DNA of 64,000 bases. Origin: Apostichopus japonicus (taxonomy: Eukaryota > Echinodermata > Holothuroidea > Aspidochirotida > Stichopodidae). Made by a program: the position numbers and the translations under genes. The stretch covers positions 568,501 to 632,500 of the forward strand of contig NC_092576.1 in NCBI RefSeq assembly GCF_037975245.1, written 5' to 3'. The notes under the pieces were generated by a model. It was not told the DNA's origin, ran no database searches, and saw nothing but the letters and a program-made list of their open reading frames with translations. Position 1 is the first letter of the stretch; the number at the start of each line of letters is the position of its first letter. Positions 1 through 12,800 of the stretch are shown one piece after another.

Positions 1-143
1 AAGCTCAAATTTCAGGGATGTTGTAAGGTCATAATTGTCAGCAAATAGGCCAAATTTCAGATGGTGGGTTACATAGCCTTGTTGAATTGACATGGAATGA
101 CCCTAAGCGAAACGAAACGAAACGAAAGCTTTGATACCGTACC

Positions 144-226
144 TTGTATACTATACACTAGAGACCCTATAGTAGGACTACTATAGTATAGGGTCTCTAC
201 TGTACACTAGTAGTATACCTTATAGA
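144..226. repeat. Short fold-back
   Basis: AGAGACCCTATA with its flank ACTA at the left faces TATAGGGTCTCT at 192-203; pairing extends outwards with TATAC motifs. No protein or tRNA is involved. Confidence 0.6.
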
Positions 227-384
227 CAATACTACAACTTACATTGCTTAGTCTACTTTGCACGAGCTTGTAACACTCACCAGGTTTGTTTACCAGGTAT
301 GCAACAATATAGTTCATGAAATAATCTTACGATAGTCATAACATTTTAAGAGCAATTGGAGTTACTGTAGAAATAGTCCAGTTT

Positions 385-575
385 TAAGTGTACAATATCT
401 AAAATGTCCCGTACTACTAATTCGAAGTGTACTATATACATCTAAAACGGAAGCTACTACTAAGTTGGAACGATGGCGCTATGCACAATCTGTTTGCCGA
501 AGTACGCAAACTTATCGACGACTTTGACCCAATGACTACACGCGAGAAATACACCTGCGTAATCTATGTAAAGGT
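385..575 (+). repeat. Inverted repeat arm, partner at 2435-2605
   Basis: Includes CGATGGCGCTATGCACAATC and the following 100 bp. The reverse complement recurs at 2435-2605 with scattered changes. The arms enclose about 1.86 kb including two hAT elements. Confidence 0.75.
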
Positions 576-1019
576 CGCAAATTTGAAAAAGTACGCATGC
601 ATATGCTGCGGTAGCCTGTAGTTCTACGCATAATTGCTGAGCAGTAAATCAAGACAGTGAGTTTTACTTTTGCCGACCCTTGCATAATTAAATTGTCGGC
701 ACAAATGTCAATTTATATATAAGCGTCACATTAGTTTAGTTTAGATTAGTTGAGATTAGTTTAGATTGATTAGTTTAGAGATCCAAGGATCAGCAAGCCT
801 TATAGTAGCTTATTTGAGACCCTATCCGTGTTAGATCGTGGATGAACACCGGCTTATTTCAAGCATTCTCTCTTCGATAAGTGTTCAAGAGGATAACGAG
901 GCAGGGGTGTGAATTCGCTCCCATTCCTGCTCCCGGGAGTGTACCCCAGTATCTGACCACTTTCTCAAATACTGAGGCCAAGGCACCCAATCGAAATCAC
1001 TGCAAAGTGTACCCTTGTA

Positions 1020-1969
1020 CATGGGCGGAGATCATGGGGGGGGGGGACATGTCCCCCCAATATTTTAGGTGCGAGGATATAGTATCTAATATCCCCCCTA
1101 ATATTTGGTGGCATAGTTTTGTTGTGGCTATAAGAGCATACTTTTTATGATATCGCTAATAATTTCAAAATAGAAAATGCTTTGATGCAACTCACAAGGC
1201 CTGGAAAGCGCAATTTCCAGCGATCTGGGAGGCATTTTCGGCTTATTTTCTAAATGAATTAGCTAGAAGGACCATGGGCGCAGATCCTGGGGGGACAGCG
1301 TGACGCGTCCCCACCAACTTTTGTAGTGGTGGGGACTTGATATACATGTAGTGTCCCCACCAATTTGCCTTGACCAAACGCTGCATTGCAAATTTCCCTG
1401 TATTAAACTCGGCGGAGTTTGATCCAGCATTGTGCAAATGTCATGCAGCAGTTCTCATTTTATAACATTTATCCACAGTTGTTATATTTTGGAAGGAAAT
1501 CGCATTTGCGGAAGTCTATAACTGCTTTCTGGGAGAGGACCCAGACCAATCGTATACAAAAGTCTACTTGGATTATTTGTCTCCTGATTTTTATTCTGCA
1601 GACGCCCATGTGTTTCCCCCAACTTTAATTCTAAGCCATGAGATCTCAAATTTAAGGAGGTTTTGGAGCATTATTGGGTCTGGGAAGTGTTATTTCCGAC
1701 GATCTGGGAGGTATATTTGCCAAAACAATTCTTGCACGCTACGCGGGAACCACTGGTCGCGCTCCGCTTAGATAGTATGAGAGAACAGATACGTGTCCCC
1801 ACCATTATCCAAGACTGATCTGCGCCCATGAGACGGACCACATCCGTAATGAAATTTGGTATATATACAAAATATCACGAAACAATTTGGGGGATGTAGA
1901 TCTACTCGCCTGCACCCAAGCAAATGTCCCCCCCCCCCCCCCAATATTTAAAACAAATCGCCGCCCCTG
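1020..1969. mobile_element. Non-autonomous hAT element (outer)
   Basis: Left end CATGGGCGGAGAT; right end reads ATCGCCGCCCCTG. Flanks CCCTTGTA (1012-1019) and CCCATGTA (1970-1977) agree at seven of eight bases. Runs of G and C lie just inside both ends. A second element is nested at 1273-1830. Confidence 0.7.
1273..1830. mobile_element. Non-autonomous hAT element (nested)
   Basis: Perfect inverted ends CATGGGCGCAGATC and GATCTGCGCCCATG. Flanks AGAAGGAC (1265-1272) and AGACGGAC (1831-1838) agree at seven of eight bases. Confidence 0.85.
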
Positions 1970-2434
1970 CCCATGTAGGCTCTAAAATCATGTAAGGGAC
2001 CTTTTAAGACATTTCTTGTCTAATAAACCGAGAAAATGTAGGCATTTGCTAAATCATACCTCCAGCCCTTCACTGTCATTTGCCAAAAGCAAATAGGCTA
2101 GACTTACTTAATTAGGCATATGATATAATACGTATGCTGTATTGGCCCCAAATATGCCAGATATCCAAATATGGTCACCTTTGGTCAAAATTCTTAAACT
2201 GTTTTATTACTTGGAGCAAATTTACCTCACTGGAATATTTAGTTGATCTTGGGTGTTCATTTACTTAGCTAGGTTTAGCTGAAGGTAGACCTGTTAGTTC
2301 AATCCATATTTTAAATTTATTAGTTGTCATTTATACGAGCCTCAAAGGGTATTATTTATTTTCCCATCTTCACATATTCCGCCACTTTTTCATCTATTTC
2401 AAATGACATTTTGAACATTTAATTTTGTTATGAC

Positions 2435-2605
2435 TATTTCTTATGCAGGATTACAGGTGTATATCTTGCGTTAAATTGGGTCAAAGTCTAGTCGTCGATA
2501 AGGTTGCATACTTCGGCACACAGATTGAGAATAGCGCCATCGCTCGAATTTAGTAGTAGTAGTAGCGTCCGTTTTAGAGGTAGTGGTATTGACATCAGTA
2601 GTAGT
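2435..2605 (-). repeat. Inverted repeat arm, partner at 385-575
   Basis: Reverse complement of the segment at 385-575; it merges on the right with the 42-bp minisatellite. Confidence 0.75.
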
Positions 2606-3045
2606 ACGTGAAAATTTATATGTAGTACACATGAATTTAGTAGTAGTACATGTCAAATTAGTTGAAGTACATGTCAAATTAGTAGTGGTACGTGATATTT
2701 TATATGTAGTACACTTCAAGTTAGCAGTAATACATAGTAGTAGTACACTTCGCATTAGTAGTAGTACGTGACATTTTAGATGTAGTACACTTCTAATAAG
2801 TAGTAGTACGTGACATTTTAGATGTAGTACACTTCGAATTAGTAGTATTACGCGACATTTTAGATGTAGTACACTTCGAATAAGTAGTAGTTCGTGACAT
2901 TTTAGATGTAGTACACTTCGAATAAGTAGTAGTACGTGACATTTTAGATGTAGTACACTTTGAATTAGTAGTATTACGCGACATTTAAGATGTAGTACAC
3001 TTCGAAGTAGTAGTAGTACACTTCAAGTTAGTAGTGGTACATGTC
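2580..3045. repeat. Minisatellite, about 42-bp unit
   Basis: Units of the form TAGTAGTAGTACGTGACATT followed by a stretch with TAGATGTAGTACACTTCGAA, with shortened and diverged copies at the left. The start of the tract is shared in inverted order with 385-470. Confidence 0.9.
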
Positions 3046-3149
3046 ACCGTGGTCCTTTTGGCGTTCCATACCTTGCATGTACAGCACACTGCATACGATG
3101 GATATCACTAACCCTAAACCTTACCCTAACCAACCTGAAGCTATCCCAG

Positions 3150-3385
3150 GATTCATCCCAGGATTCATCCCAGGACTCATCCCAGGATTCATCCCAGGAT
3201 TCATCACAGGATTCATCACAGGATTCATCCCAGGATTCATCCCAGGATTTATCCCAGGATTCATCCCAGGATTCATCACAGGATTCATCCCAGGATTCAT
3301 CCCAGGATTCATCCCAGGATTCATCACAGGATTCATCACAGGATTCATCCCAGGTTTCATCCCAGGAATTCATCACAGGATTCAT
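3150..3385. repeat. Minisatellite, 12-bp unit
   Basis: ATTCATCCCAGG and ATTCATCACAGG alternate in about 19 units. All three frames on one strand stay open because 12 is a multiple of three; the Gly-Phe-Ile-Pro and Trp-Asp-Glu-Ser proteins they would give are not regarded as genes. Confidence 0.95.
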
Positions 3386-4207
3386 CACAGGATTTAGATT
3401 TATCACCAGATTCATCACCCGATTGAAACGGTCACTGCACGCGTTTGTCTGATGAATCTGTATAGCGCCATATTACATTATGAGTTACCGCAATAGAATT
3501 AGAAGTGAAGTACATACTCAAGTTTCTTACGCAAGCCTATCTGTGCCGCACATCGGGTGAGGGGATGGGGGCGGGTGGATGTGAAAACAGTCAAATCATG
3601 GAGAAAAAATGTGTCTCGACTCATATCTAGCATTCACAGGGCAACAACTTGGCATTTGACTCGCAATTATGGATTAATATTATTGGTAACAATTTAAAAT
3701 CTTTCTGTTCACATGGGTGATGAGAGCCTGTATTTTTTGTACTACCGTCAATTTTTCGCGAGGCTAGTGCATGGGCTAGTGTGAAACTTACTGTTTCACT
3801 CTCGGTTATCAGTATTTATACAACACCTAATTGTATTCTGGTCATTTGATTGTTCAATTGCTCGTTGATTGCATGCAAAATCCGCTCTATTCCACTATAT
3901 GAAATAGAACCGTGGGTTATACTTTTTTGGTAGCGCTTTTTTCCAATGGTTAGAGAGCAGAGAAACCTGTCTGTTCAAAAAAATCTGTTGCATGAGTTCA
4001 TTTTACCCATCTTAATATAATATGTTGTATAAAACAAATAATGAATATTTCATTCATTAAAATATGTAATTTGTTCCATTCAAGTTAGCTGCGCCTCGTT
4101 GAATGGAAAATTCCATCTTTCAACTAATGAAATATTGCACTTTTGCACTCATAACCATTCATTATTTGTATAATGAATTTATGATTTCAGGTAAGTTATT
4201 GTGTGGT

Positions 4208-4520
4208 TGATCAGTAGCACCCAACTCAGTTAGTTGGAGTCGTCTCAAGTTTCCCACAAGACGGGAACATGTTTCCGGCCAGAGGGGCTAGGTAGTTCGA
4301 AACTGAGTTAGTGGGAGTCGTTTCAAATCTCCCGACAGACGGGCCAAGTAGCACCCAACTCAGTTATTGGGAGTCGTCTAAAGTTTCCAGCGAGACAGGA
4401 ACATGTTTCCCGACAGAGGGCTAAGTAGTACCAAATTGAGTTAGTCGGAGTCGTGTGAAGTTCACCGCCAGACGGGCTAAGTTGCATCTTACTCATGCAG
4501 TTAGTGGGAGTTAGTTGGAG
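4208..4520. repeat. Minisatellite with alternating 55- and 77-bp units
   Basis: Five units with AACTCAGTTAGTTGGAGTCGT, then AGACGGG and GGGCTA-like ends. It stands directly before the LINE fragment at 4490. Confidence 0.8.
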
Positions 4521-5540
4521 TGGCTTTCGATCTTGGGAAAAGTCACCGCCATTTATCGTTTTGTTTCGCCCATCTTGTGGTACCCGGGCGCGGTGTACCC
4601 AATTCCGCGCCGCGTCCTGCATGGTGCAGTTGGAGAGAGCGATATTTTCATTAATTTGGTCGAGTGGTACAGAGCTTGGCAAGAGGGTGGTATTGTACCA
4701 AGAACTGGAAAAGAGAGGAACTAGGGGTGGTTCATCTGGGAAGTATATGAACTTTTTTTTTGTTATTTAAGCAATTGTTTGTAGCGGTAACTGACCGAGG
4801 GTTGCCTTGTTCGTATTTTGTATGTTTTTTGGGCGGGTTGCACTTGCGTCGATGGTTTCCGGCGCTGTTTAGCAACAGAGAACCGCATAGTAGTACTCCA
4901 AGCAAGGGGGTGCGTGTCATTTGCTCCGCTCTGATTGAGTTGCCCCGTGTTGACCTGTCACAGCCGGCCCTCGTTCACAGTTCCTTGTGGGATAGGGCCT
5001 TGAATGCAATTTTTGTACAGGGACGTCATTCTGCAGAAGTATGGCGTTCGGTGGATGAAGGCTGAATGAATGCAGGCTCCGTGATATTGCATGGAGAATT
5101 GCACACGGTGCCTTGGTGACCAACCTAAAAAGGTATCATTGGCGATTGGGTGATGGGCTGTGCTCAAGGACCGGCTGTGACAGCTTAGAGAATACCGCTC
5201 ATGTTTATTGGCATTGTTGCTTTGTTTTAAACTTATGGGAGTGGTTCCAGACCTGGACCGAACAGGTAACGGGAGACCGTTCATGGTCGGTAGGACAGGG
5301 CTTCATTTTATACGGGGAAGGTCCTCCAGTTTGACCGGTTGCTGCGTTGCCCCGAATTATCTTTGTTTGCTCTATTGTGAAAAAACTTGTTTGGAGGAAT
5401 AGATGTGATGTGGATTTTAGGGGGAAGTTTGCCAGTTGGCAGGCAGTCCTGGAGGCGTTGAAGTGTGACATTCGCCTCCAGGTTGAAGGCGATGTTCGCC
5501 GTTTATCTGGGGCTGCCTTTCTTGGACGGTGGTATGATGG
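4490..5540 (+). mobile_element. LINE 3' part (L1/Tx1-like), decayed
   Basis: Changing plus-strand frames give, in order: Leu-Ser-Ile-x-Gly-Lys-Val and a Trp-Tyr block with Pro-Ile-Pro (4515-4620), Ile-Phe-x-x-Ile-Trp-Ser-Ser-Gly (4640-4700), then Trp-Arg-x-x-His-Gly-Ala-Leu, Cys-x4-Cys, Glu-x2-x-His and Cys with a following Trp (5085-5260), the zinc-binding knuckle after LINE reverse transcriptases. The end is a Phe-Leu-Gly-Arg-Trp at about 5525. Reverse transcriptase and nuclease are missing. Confidence 0.65.
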
Positions 5541-7207
5541 GGGGGGGGGGGTGTTTTGTTTCACTGCGTGCATGCTGGACGTCCTTTTGTGTTTTTTTGA
5601 ATGTTTCAGTGGGTGGTTGGGGGTTTGTCTCTGCAGGTCGGTGGGCATATTTATTTTTTTGGCTCGCTTGACTTGATTTTCGTTTATGAGAATGGGATGA
5701 TTCGGTAGTGCCGTTTGTCCGCAACGTTTTGGATCCCGCATGGATTCCGGGTTACGTAAAAAGCACACACGCGCACACACACCCATACACACGTTATTAC
5801 CATCGCATAGATTCCTTGAGCCTCCGGGCAAGGAATCAAAAGAAGATGGCCTACAATTTTGAATACTGTATAAGTCCTTGTAAAAAATCTTAATTCCTCC
5901 AAAATGATAACTTCATCTGTGATATTATCCCCAGACACATTTTGCAATTTACAACTTTTATCGACGTGTTGTGGTTTCCAAATTTAAAAAAATACTTTGT
6001 ATCATTTCGCCCTGCTCCACCCATTGTGCCCTCAAAAGTAAGAAATATTTTAACTTATTGTGTGTCTCTGTGTTCACATGTTTCTTAGCGAAGTCTACAG
6101 ACTTAAATTTTGTTTTATAGTAAAACGTTGTCAAAACACACCAGGTGGAAATGAGAAATGTTACCCGCAAATTTTATATTCATTATCGCCATCTTTTGCG
6201 AGAAGAAAAGATAACATTAGACCAGTTACAATACAGATTTCTAGTGTCTGTGTGCCTGTCGTTAAATAAATCAACTAAATTATTTCCAGTTAATTTCCTT
6301 TATTTTCTTAATTTGGTATTGATTATCTTGTCCGTTTGCTGTTGGACAACATGCTTTAAAGACAATGAAGACATGTGTCCAAAGTGAATGTAATCGTGTT
6401 AGTGTGATTGCACATTCTAACTTCTATTATCAAGATTGCAAGTTCAGAGTCAGGTCATTTCCACAAGACGTGTCATCATCACGCACTGATCTGTGAAATA
6501 GAAGCAAAGACGATTATCGTGAGAAAAAAAGAAAGAAGGTATCACCTCTAATGGTTATAAATTATAATCTCGGGTGGTAAGTCGGTTTAGCCTCTGTACA
6601 AATATCACTTTTACTTTCAGCATTACATTACAGTGGCTAAAATAGATACACATAATCTTAACAATTTGTCACTCATAATAGTAGTAGCCACCAAAAAGGG
6701 GAAAAACCTAGACGAGATTAAGACGATGACAAAATGACATCATTGAATTTATAGTTGAATGTAGACTTATTTGCTTCTGTTAAAAGCAAGACGTCATGTT
6801 TCTACCTGATTCTTCGAGTTGAGGATATATTGCAGGTTCCATCATTCTCCAAATTTAATAATATTAATGTTTATAATTAAATATTGCTAAAAGCAATATG
6901 CAGCATTTAAAAAGACATAGCATTTAAATACAACGTTCTTCTCCTTAAAAACGCTGTAAATAGACAATTTTGGCTGTGTAACAATATAATCTGATATATT
7001 ATAACTGCATTGATCATCGATTATAGTAAATAAATCCTTAAAATAGCTCTTATTCGGTGATATGCCCGTGACGATGAAAATGCAGATAGTATGCAGCTCA
7101 TTAGCAAGCTCTTTGATAGAAAAAAAAAACATACCAAAAATAATTTCAAGTAGTTGTAACAGTTGTAACACCCCTCCACTATAAAGTAACGAAAACGATT
7201 GTTGGTA
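5541..7207. other. No recognisable gene
   Basis: A CA-rich tract at 5765-5785 and short AT-rich frames. A frame of 80 codons at 6145-6387 ends in a hydrophobic stretch, but nothing identifies it. Confidence 0.5.
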
Positions 7208-7585
7208 ATGCTTTTGACCCGATATTATAATGAACTTTCCCTTTAAAAGTACGCACGCGAGAGTTGACGTGAAACTGAAACAAATGATGCTTATGTTTAC
7301 AATCTGTAATATACCTTCTACAGATGAGACTTCTACAGATGAGAATTGTTTTTGCTCGTTTGCTGAAAATGAAATGAAACTGGCTGTAAATAGTATTATA
7401 AACGTAAAAGTCAGTACTTGGCACTAATGTAATAAGTGTAACTGTTTGGAGATCTTCTCCATATTATTGCTTATATATGATATTTGGTAACAAGACAGGT
7501 GATGGTAAGGTATATAAAGTATATGTGTACAGTGAGCCTTGTTGGTCTCTGGTCTAGGTGAGATCAAAGTGTAGAAATGGGCTAT
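7208..7585 (+). repeat. Dispersed 380-bp repeat, copy 1
   Basis: About 80% identical by eye to the reverse complement of 63590-63965. Both copies translate into a similar short peptide with differences spread over all codon positions. The class is unknown. Confidence 0.75.
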
Positions 7586-8048
7586 CTCACTATACACGTG
7601 TAGTTAACATTGTCTCTTAAATTAATAATAATTTTACTGTTTAATTGTTTTTGCCTGATTTTTAAGATTGCATTATTTTAAATTATATTATAGCAAAGAA
7701 AAAAAAGAGTAGGATATTTGTCTTGGTATTTTTTTTTATTTGTTATGTTAATTGAATACCTCTCATTAGATTTTTTTTGGTCAAATGTTAACCAAAATAA
7801 TGGATAAGTAGTTTAAGCTTTCCAAAAGTATGAAGATGGATCCCATTGTTACCTTGAATTAAAGTAACCTCTACAATTCGAACACATGTTATGGTTCCAT
7901 TAACGAATTCTAGAGGCAATGGAAGTGTCGACAGCGTATCGAAAACTACATTGTTAGCAGAGTCTTTCTATATGTCGAACTTTACACTCGGTGGGTAGTA
8001 GTTTTTTATGTTTCAACCGTTCAATTTATGTTATTCAATGGTATTGAT

Positions 8049-9839
8049 CAGGGGCGTCAATCCGGTTTGAAACGTGTGGGGGGGGGGGGACGTAATCGAT
8101 TCGAGTATTCCGGCCGTAAGTATACTATCTAAGAGGAGCGCCACCATCAGTTGGCGTGCAGCGTGACAAGAACATTTAGATTTCAGTACCTGCCAGATCG
8201 ATGGAGATGGCACTTGCCAGGTTGGATAGCAGCCATCTAGTTGCGTGATATCGGGAGAAAATTACATATTCGTCACTCAGGAAATCTGCAATGAAGTTCA
8301 AGCGGCCTTAATTTTTGGTGGATTATTTCTTTTATAAGTGATTCCAATTGACATGAACATTTATCCCAGTGCAAGTTGACAAATGATGCAGTGAACTGGA
8401 AAACCCAGCCCCATTTTGCCCTATGTTTCAAGTTGGAATACCCCTCATTTGTTCGAACCCATGACAACTAACAATCTCTGAATAAATTTACTTCGAAACG
8501 GGCACATTATATTGCACAAAGTCGGTAAAGGAATGACCCCAGGGCCTGAGATATAGCCGTATAGGAACAGGCGCGTAGCGAGGAGCTTGCCAAGGGAGGG
8601 GCGAACCTATACGCAAATGATCAGAGCCGTAGATTTGGCATTGGAAACTAAGCGTAGCGCCACCATGTGTTTGCGTGAAGCGTAGAAGAAAATTTTGGCA
8701 GAAAATGCCTCCCAGATCGCTGGAAATGGCACTTTCCAGGCCTTGCAAGTTGCATCTGAGCATTTTCTTTTTGAAATTAGTAGCGATATCATAAAAACGA
8801 AGGGTCGCCCCTTCGAACCCTTGGCTACGCGCCTGTACGGGAACGATGTCCCAAAATGTTCCCGGACATATAGGCGAAAGAAGCTATCCGCCGCGACAGC
8901 ATGTGAGTTTCTCGACTTGCCGTCCTGGGAGTCATACCACAAATTGGTCCATTTCCTCCCATAATGCCACCCGTGACACACTTCTAATGGCACTGTGTCA
9001 GTTTAAATGATTTGCTTGGTCTACGAGAATAAATTTCTATGAAATTTGAAACAAGCATGGCAAGACTAACCACTTTATTTATATTTTCAGGACCTCACAC
9101 ATGCGCATGTATTGTCAGACTTAGAATAGGTCCCATGTGAGTGGTGGCTAAAGTGAAGAAGGCATCAAATTATATCAGTAGTTGTTTGTTGGTGTCCTCA
9201 CGCAAGTTACCTCGGTTGCTAGGTGGATCTGCATCTGGTAATCGGGTGAATTCTGGTCAGAGCGTAACATGTAACCACCGTGTACCCAGTGTTCTCACTG
9301 TGGAGTAAACTCCGGTATCACTCAACAACAAGGTAACATGGGATGCGCTGCCACGGAATATGCTCCCTATTTCATTTCCACAATATCAGGGAACGGGCAC
9401 AGTCTTTGAAACACCATCCACAACTAAACAACAAATATGTACAGGCTTTGGCTCTAGCTATTAAGTGCCGTTGTGGCAGTAATGAGTGTCCGTGCAACGT
9501 CTCTTATGATAATGATGGAGCGCACTAGTCTTCCACTGGAATCGCTAGTTGTAAGCTCCGGCCGCACCGTTATCCGCACAAAGCTTGTGGTTTCAATCTC
9601 AAGTTTCGCTCGTCGCGACAAACAGACAAAGTTGCAGGTTTACCAATGTGAAAAATCTCGGTCACTTTCCATAGAACTGAACTTCTAATATTCGATGATA
9701 TGAATCCTGAGATGTGTAAGCCCTAACCAACCAAATGTGTGTGTGTGTGTGTGGGGGGGGGGGCAATTTGATATGAAGTCCCCCACCCATCGAAATGTAA
9801 GGGGGCGTGTTCCCCGTCCCCACAGGATTGACGCCCATG
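8049..9839. mobile_element. Non-autonomous hAT element, 1.8 kb
   Basis: Ends CAGGGGCGTCAATCC and GGATTGACGCCCATG, with a perfect 8-bp duplication GTATTGAT at 8041-8048 and 9840-9847. G runs lie inside both ends. No transposase is seen. It carries the nested element at 8568-8835 and a GT microsatellite at 9737-9752. Confidence 0.9.
8568..8835. mobile_element. Miniature hAT element inside 8049-9839
   Basis: Ends CAGGCGCGTAGCGAGG and CCTTGGCTACGCGCCTG. Flanks TATAGGAA and TACGGGAA agree at six of eight. The inside holds the conserved block with CGCTGGAAATGGCACTT. Confidence 0.75.
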
Positions 9840-9847
9840 GTATTGAT

Positions 9848-12800
9848 TACCAGACAAAACAGGAGATATTTGACATCTTCGAAAAGGTGACGTTCATACC
9901 ATCAACCATGATTTGAAATAACCTAGGTGACACAGATAACAAAACGGGTAAAATAACTACTCAAATTTAAAAAAGATTAAGTTTTGTTTTAAAGAAAGAA
10001 ATTATACAGAAAATGCAATCCTTACCTTAGTAAAGAAATTTAACATTGTTATTAAGATTTCAAAGGAATGAAGTAAGAAGGCCTTAACGGCATAACGTTT
10101 AGGCAAAAACTCGCAAAAGATAATGAAAATGATGTTTTAGAACACAATGTTTGAACTCCCGTTTTCATGGTGTGTTCAAATGTATACACTGAAATTCTAT
10201 TGATACTTTAACCTGCGCAATAGGCCGTGATATCACATACGGACGAATCATCGAGCTAAATTTTTCTCTCCCTGTTTAAATAAGATCCTTATCAATGGAA
10301 GTGTGCTCGGTATTTCTTTTGATTTCCAACTTACCTTATATATTGCTATAAAAATGGCAGTTGATATGACATCGTATAAGTGGTAATTTTATTTGAATAC
10401 GCTCCTCCGATTAAACGAATAAGGAAGGAATGCTATATAACCCAACAATTAAATCAGCCACGAAGATTTAAGGCCAGTCTTGATCTCATTACTTTCTATG
10501 CAAATATACCTGTACGCGTCAGATTTTATTGAACAAATTAACTGATGCTGAGGTAAAACATAAGGTGTTTAGTCGCTGTGATATCAAAACCCCAGCAATT
10601 ACAGAAAGTTCAGTTAATATTCTATATTTACCCTTATCAATAACGACAATTGCTTACCATAGTCATAGAAGTTCTCGATTGGCGGAAACGGCTGAACAAC
10701 GAGCTCTGATAAAGTTCCATTTGTGTTGGAGGATGGAAACGTAGCGTAGAGTGTGTGTTAGATATTTTATTTTGGCTAAGTTCCGAAAATCTTCGACGTT
10801 CCTTGGCTGAATTCTTTCATTATTGACCGACCACTGAAGATCAGTGGTGGGTTTAACACGAAGGATATGGCAGGACTCGTCCAGTGTCTCGTACGTCTCG
10901 ATACGGAAGAATCTCCATTAGTTACATTACAATTTCAAACTTGAATGTAAAACAGTATTGAAGGAACTAAATAAGAAAATAAACAAACACTGTTTGTTAT
11001 CTGAAGGCGCAACCGTAGATTTCAAGATAGGACGTACACTTAACATGTATTTTGTTAAAGGTGGGATCGCTCGTAATTTCCTCGTAAATTCTGTCCTTCA
11101 CACCACCCGATTCAAAAATAATATCAATACTACCCTCTACCGGTTCATCCTGTTGTCTCGTAATTTCTCACCAATCCCGTATTTACGGCTAGTAAGCAAT
11201 AAACGGGTTCGGTTACTTGAACGGTGGCCTTGGCGAAATTCCTGCATAGTTTCTTGTCTGTGGCAGTACAGGGAGTTGTTATGGAACAACTCCCTGGTCA
11301 GTAGTGTGCGGTATTACGCCGCGTTTTCGTGTGTATTGTGTGATACAAAACTCTATGCTTTGTTTTACGTTCAGAACTTTTTCACAACTAATGGGCTGTA
11401 CAGTACAAGTTACGGTCGAGCTTTGCATCAGGCGTAATAGTTTGACCAGGGAGCTGCTACTCTAGCAGTTCCCTGCTTTTACTCTTTTAGGCCTACATGG
11501 TGAGCAGTCGAAGTCAAGAAACAGCTCAAGAAACTAATAGTTATGAGCTTCATGTCTGATTCACGCTGACTGGTGTCACAAAAAGACAAACGCGAATGAG
11601 TGAAAAAATTGACTGAAGTGATTACAAACTATTGGGTATCAAACGTAAAGTCAAGTCCGTCATGTGTAAACAATTGGTATTTCAGCCACTTTAGGTATTA
11701 ATTATACATAGACAGAGTCACAGCTTACATTGTATTTTAGATATAAATTTTAGTTATATATCAGGAGGGAAAGTCAAAGCATTTTATGTCATATACCATA
11801 TATAGATAAATATGTATATTTAATTATTTTTGAACTCCTGGCAACGGGCCCTTTAGGCGATCACAGAGCACTTGCCCTAGCTGCACCCTGCCCTCCTAAC
11901 CGGTGCACGTAAGCCCCGTCCTTGCACCCCTTTGACCCGAATTAAAAAATAACGAAACTTGAACGGAAAAGGGAAGGAAAATACGTTGCCATAAGGGGCG
12001 GCTCCACCCTCTTTAGAAAGGATTGGCAAAAAGGGAATAAGTACATGAACAATAAACTAATAGTTATTTCCATTGAAAAGTGTCTCGATGAGCATGGGCC
12101 GTCAAAGCAAAAAACTTTTTTTTTAAAATCACGTCAGTGTATTGCTTTCCAGCGTACTGTACTCCCAGAATTGACTATCCTGCTTCTTGTTCCGAACGGC
12201 TCCCAACGAAATGCCAGAAAGTCGGCAACGGGGTTGGGGTGGGTTACCCAGCTCCACCATGGGGCACCTCATCACGACTGACTCGAATTACAACTCGAAA
12301 CTTTAACTGAAACTGGATTGAATTAAAAAATATATATACTAGCTGTCTGCATGGATCATACTTATCTATACTATTGTGTGACCATATAGGCGTACGGGCT
12401 CTATATGTCAACCAGGAGAGACTGGGGAAGCTTTTTTTCTTGCCACAGAAAATTAAACATTGCCCGGAAGTTCCTAGCAGGATTAATTCATTTCAAACTT
12501 CGACGGCAATGAAGGACAAAGAGAACCATATAGGCCTATGCCTGACTATAAGATCATTGAACCATCACGAACAACTCTGAATAATCTTCCATTTGCGGAT
12601 TCATTACATTGGGAATAAGGGGTGGGGGTGAGGCTTTCCATTTGATCCGCAAGTATATTGAACGGTCACCACAACAAGGGTGTATAGCTTGGGACTAGCA
12701 CGGGGAGACTTGTCAACCTTGTGAACTTTTTTGGGGGTGAGATGCGGGGGGGGGGGGGGGGCGGTGAGTCGGCAAACTAAAACATACAGGGTAAACTGAG

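Noticed and set aside
3041-3418. Frames of 79-124 codons with Gly-Phe-Ile-Pro or Asp-Glu-Ser-Trp repeats
   Set aside because: All frames over a 12-bp minisatellite stay open by construction; no start context, splice site or homologue supports a protein.
5205-5831. 208-codon minus-strand frame
   Set aside because: Antisense to the LINE fragment; composition is that of a shadow frame and no motif is present.
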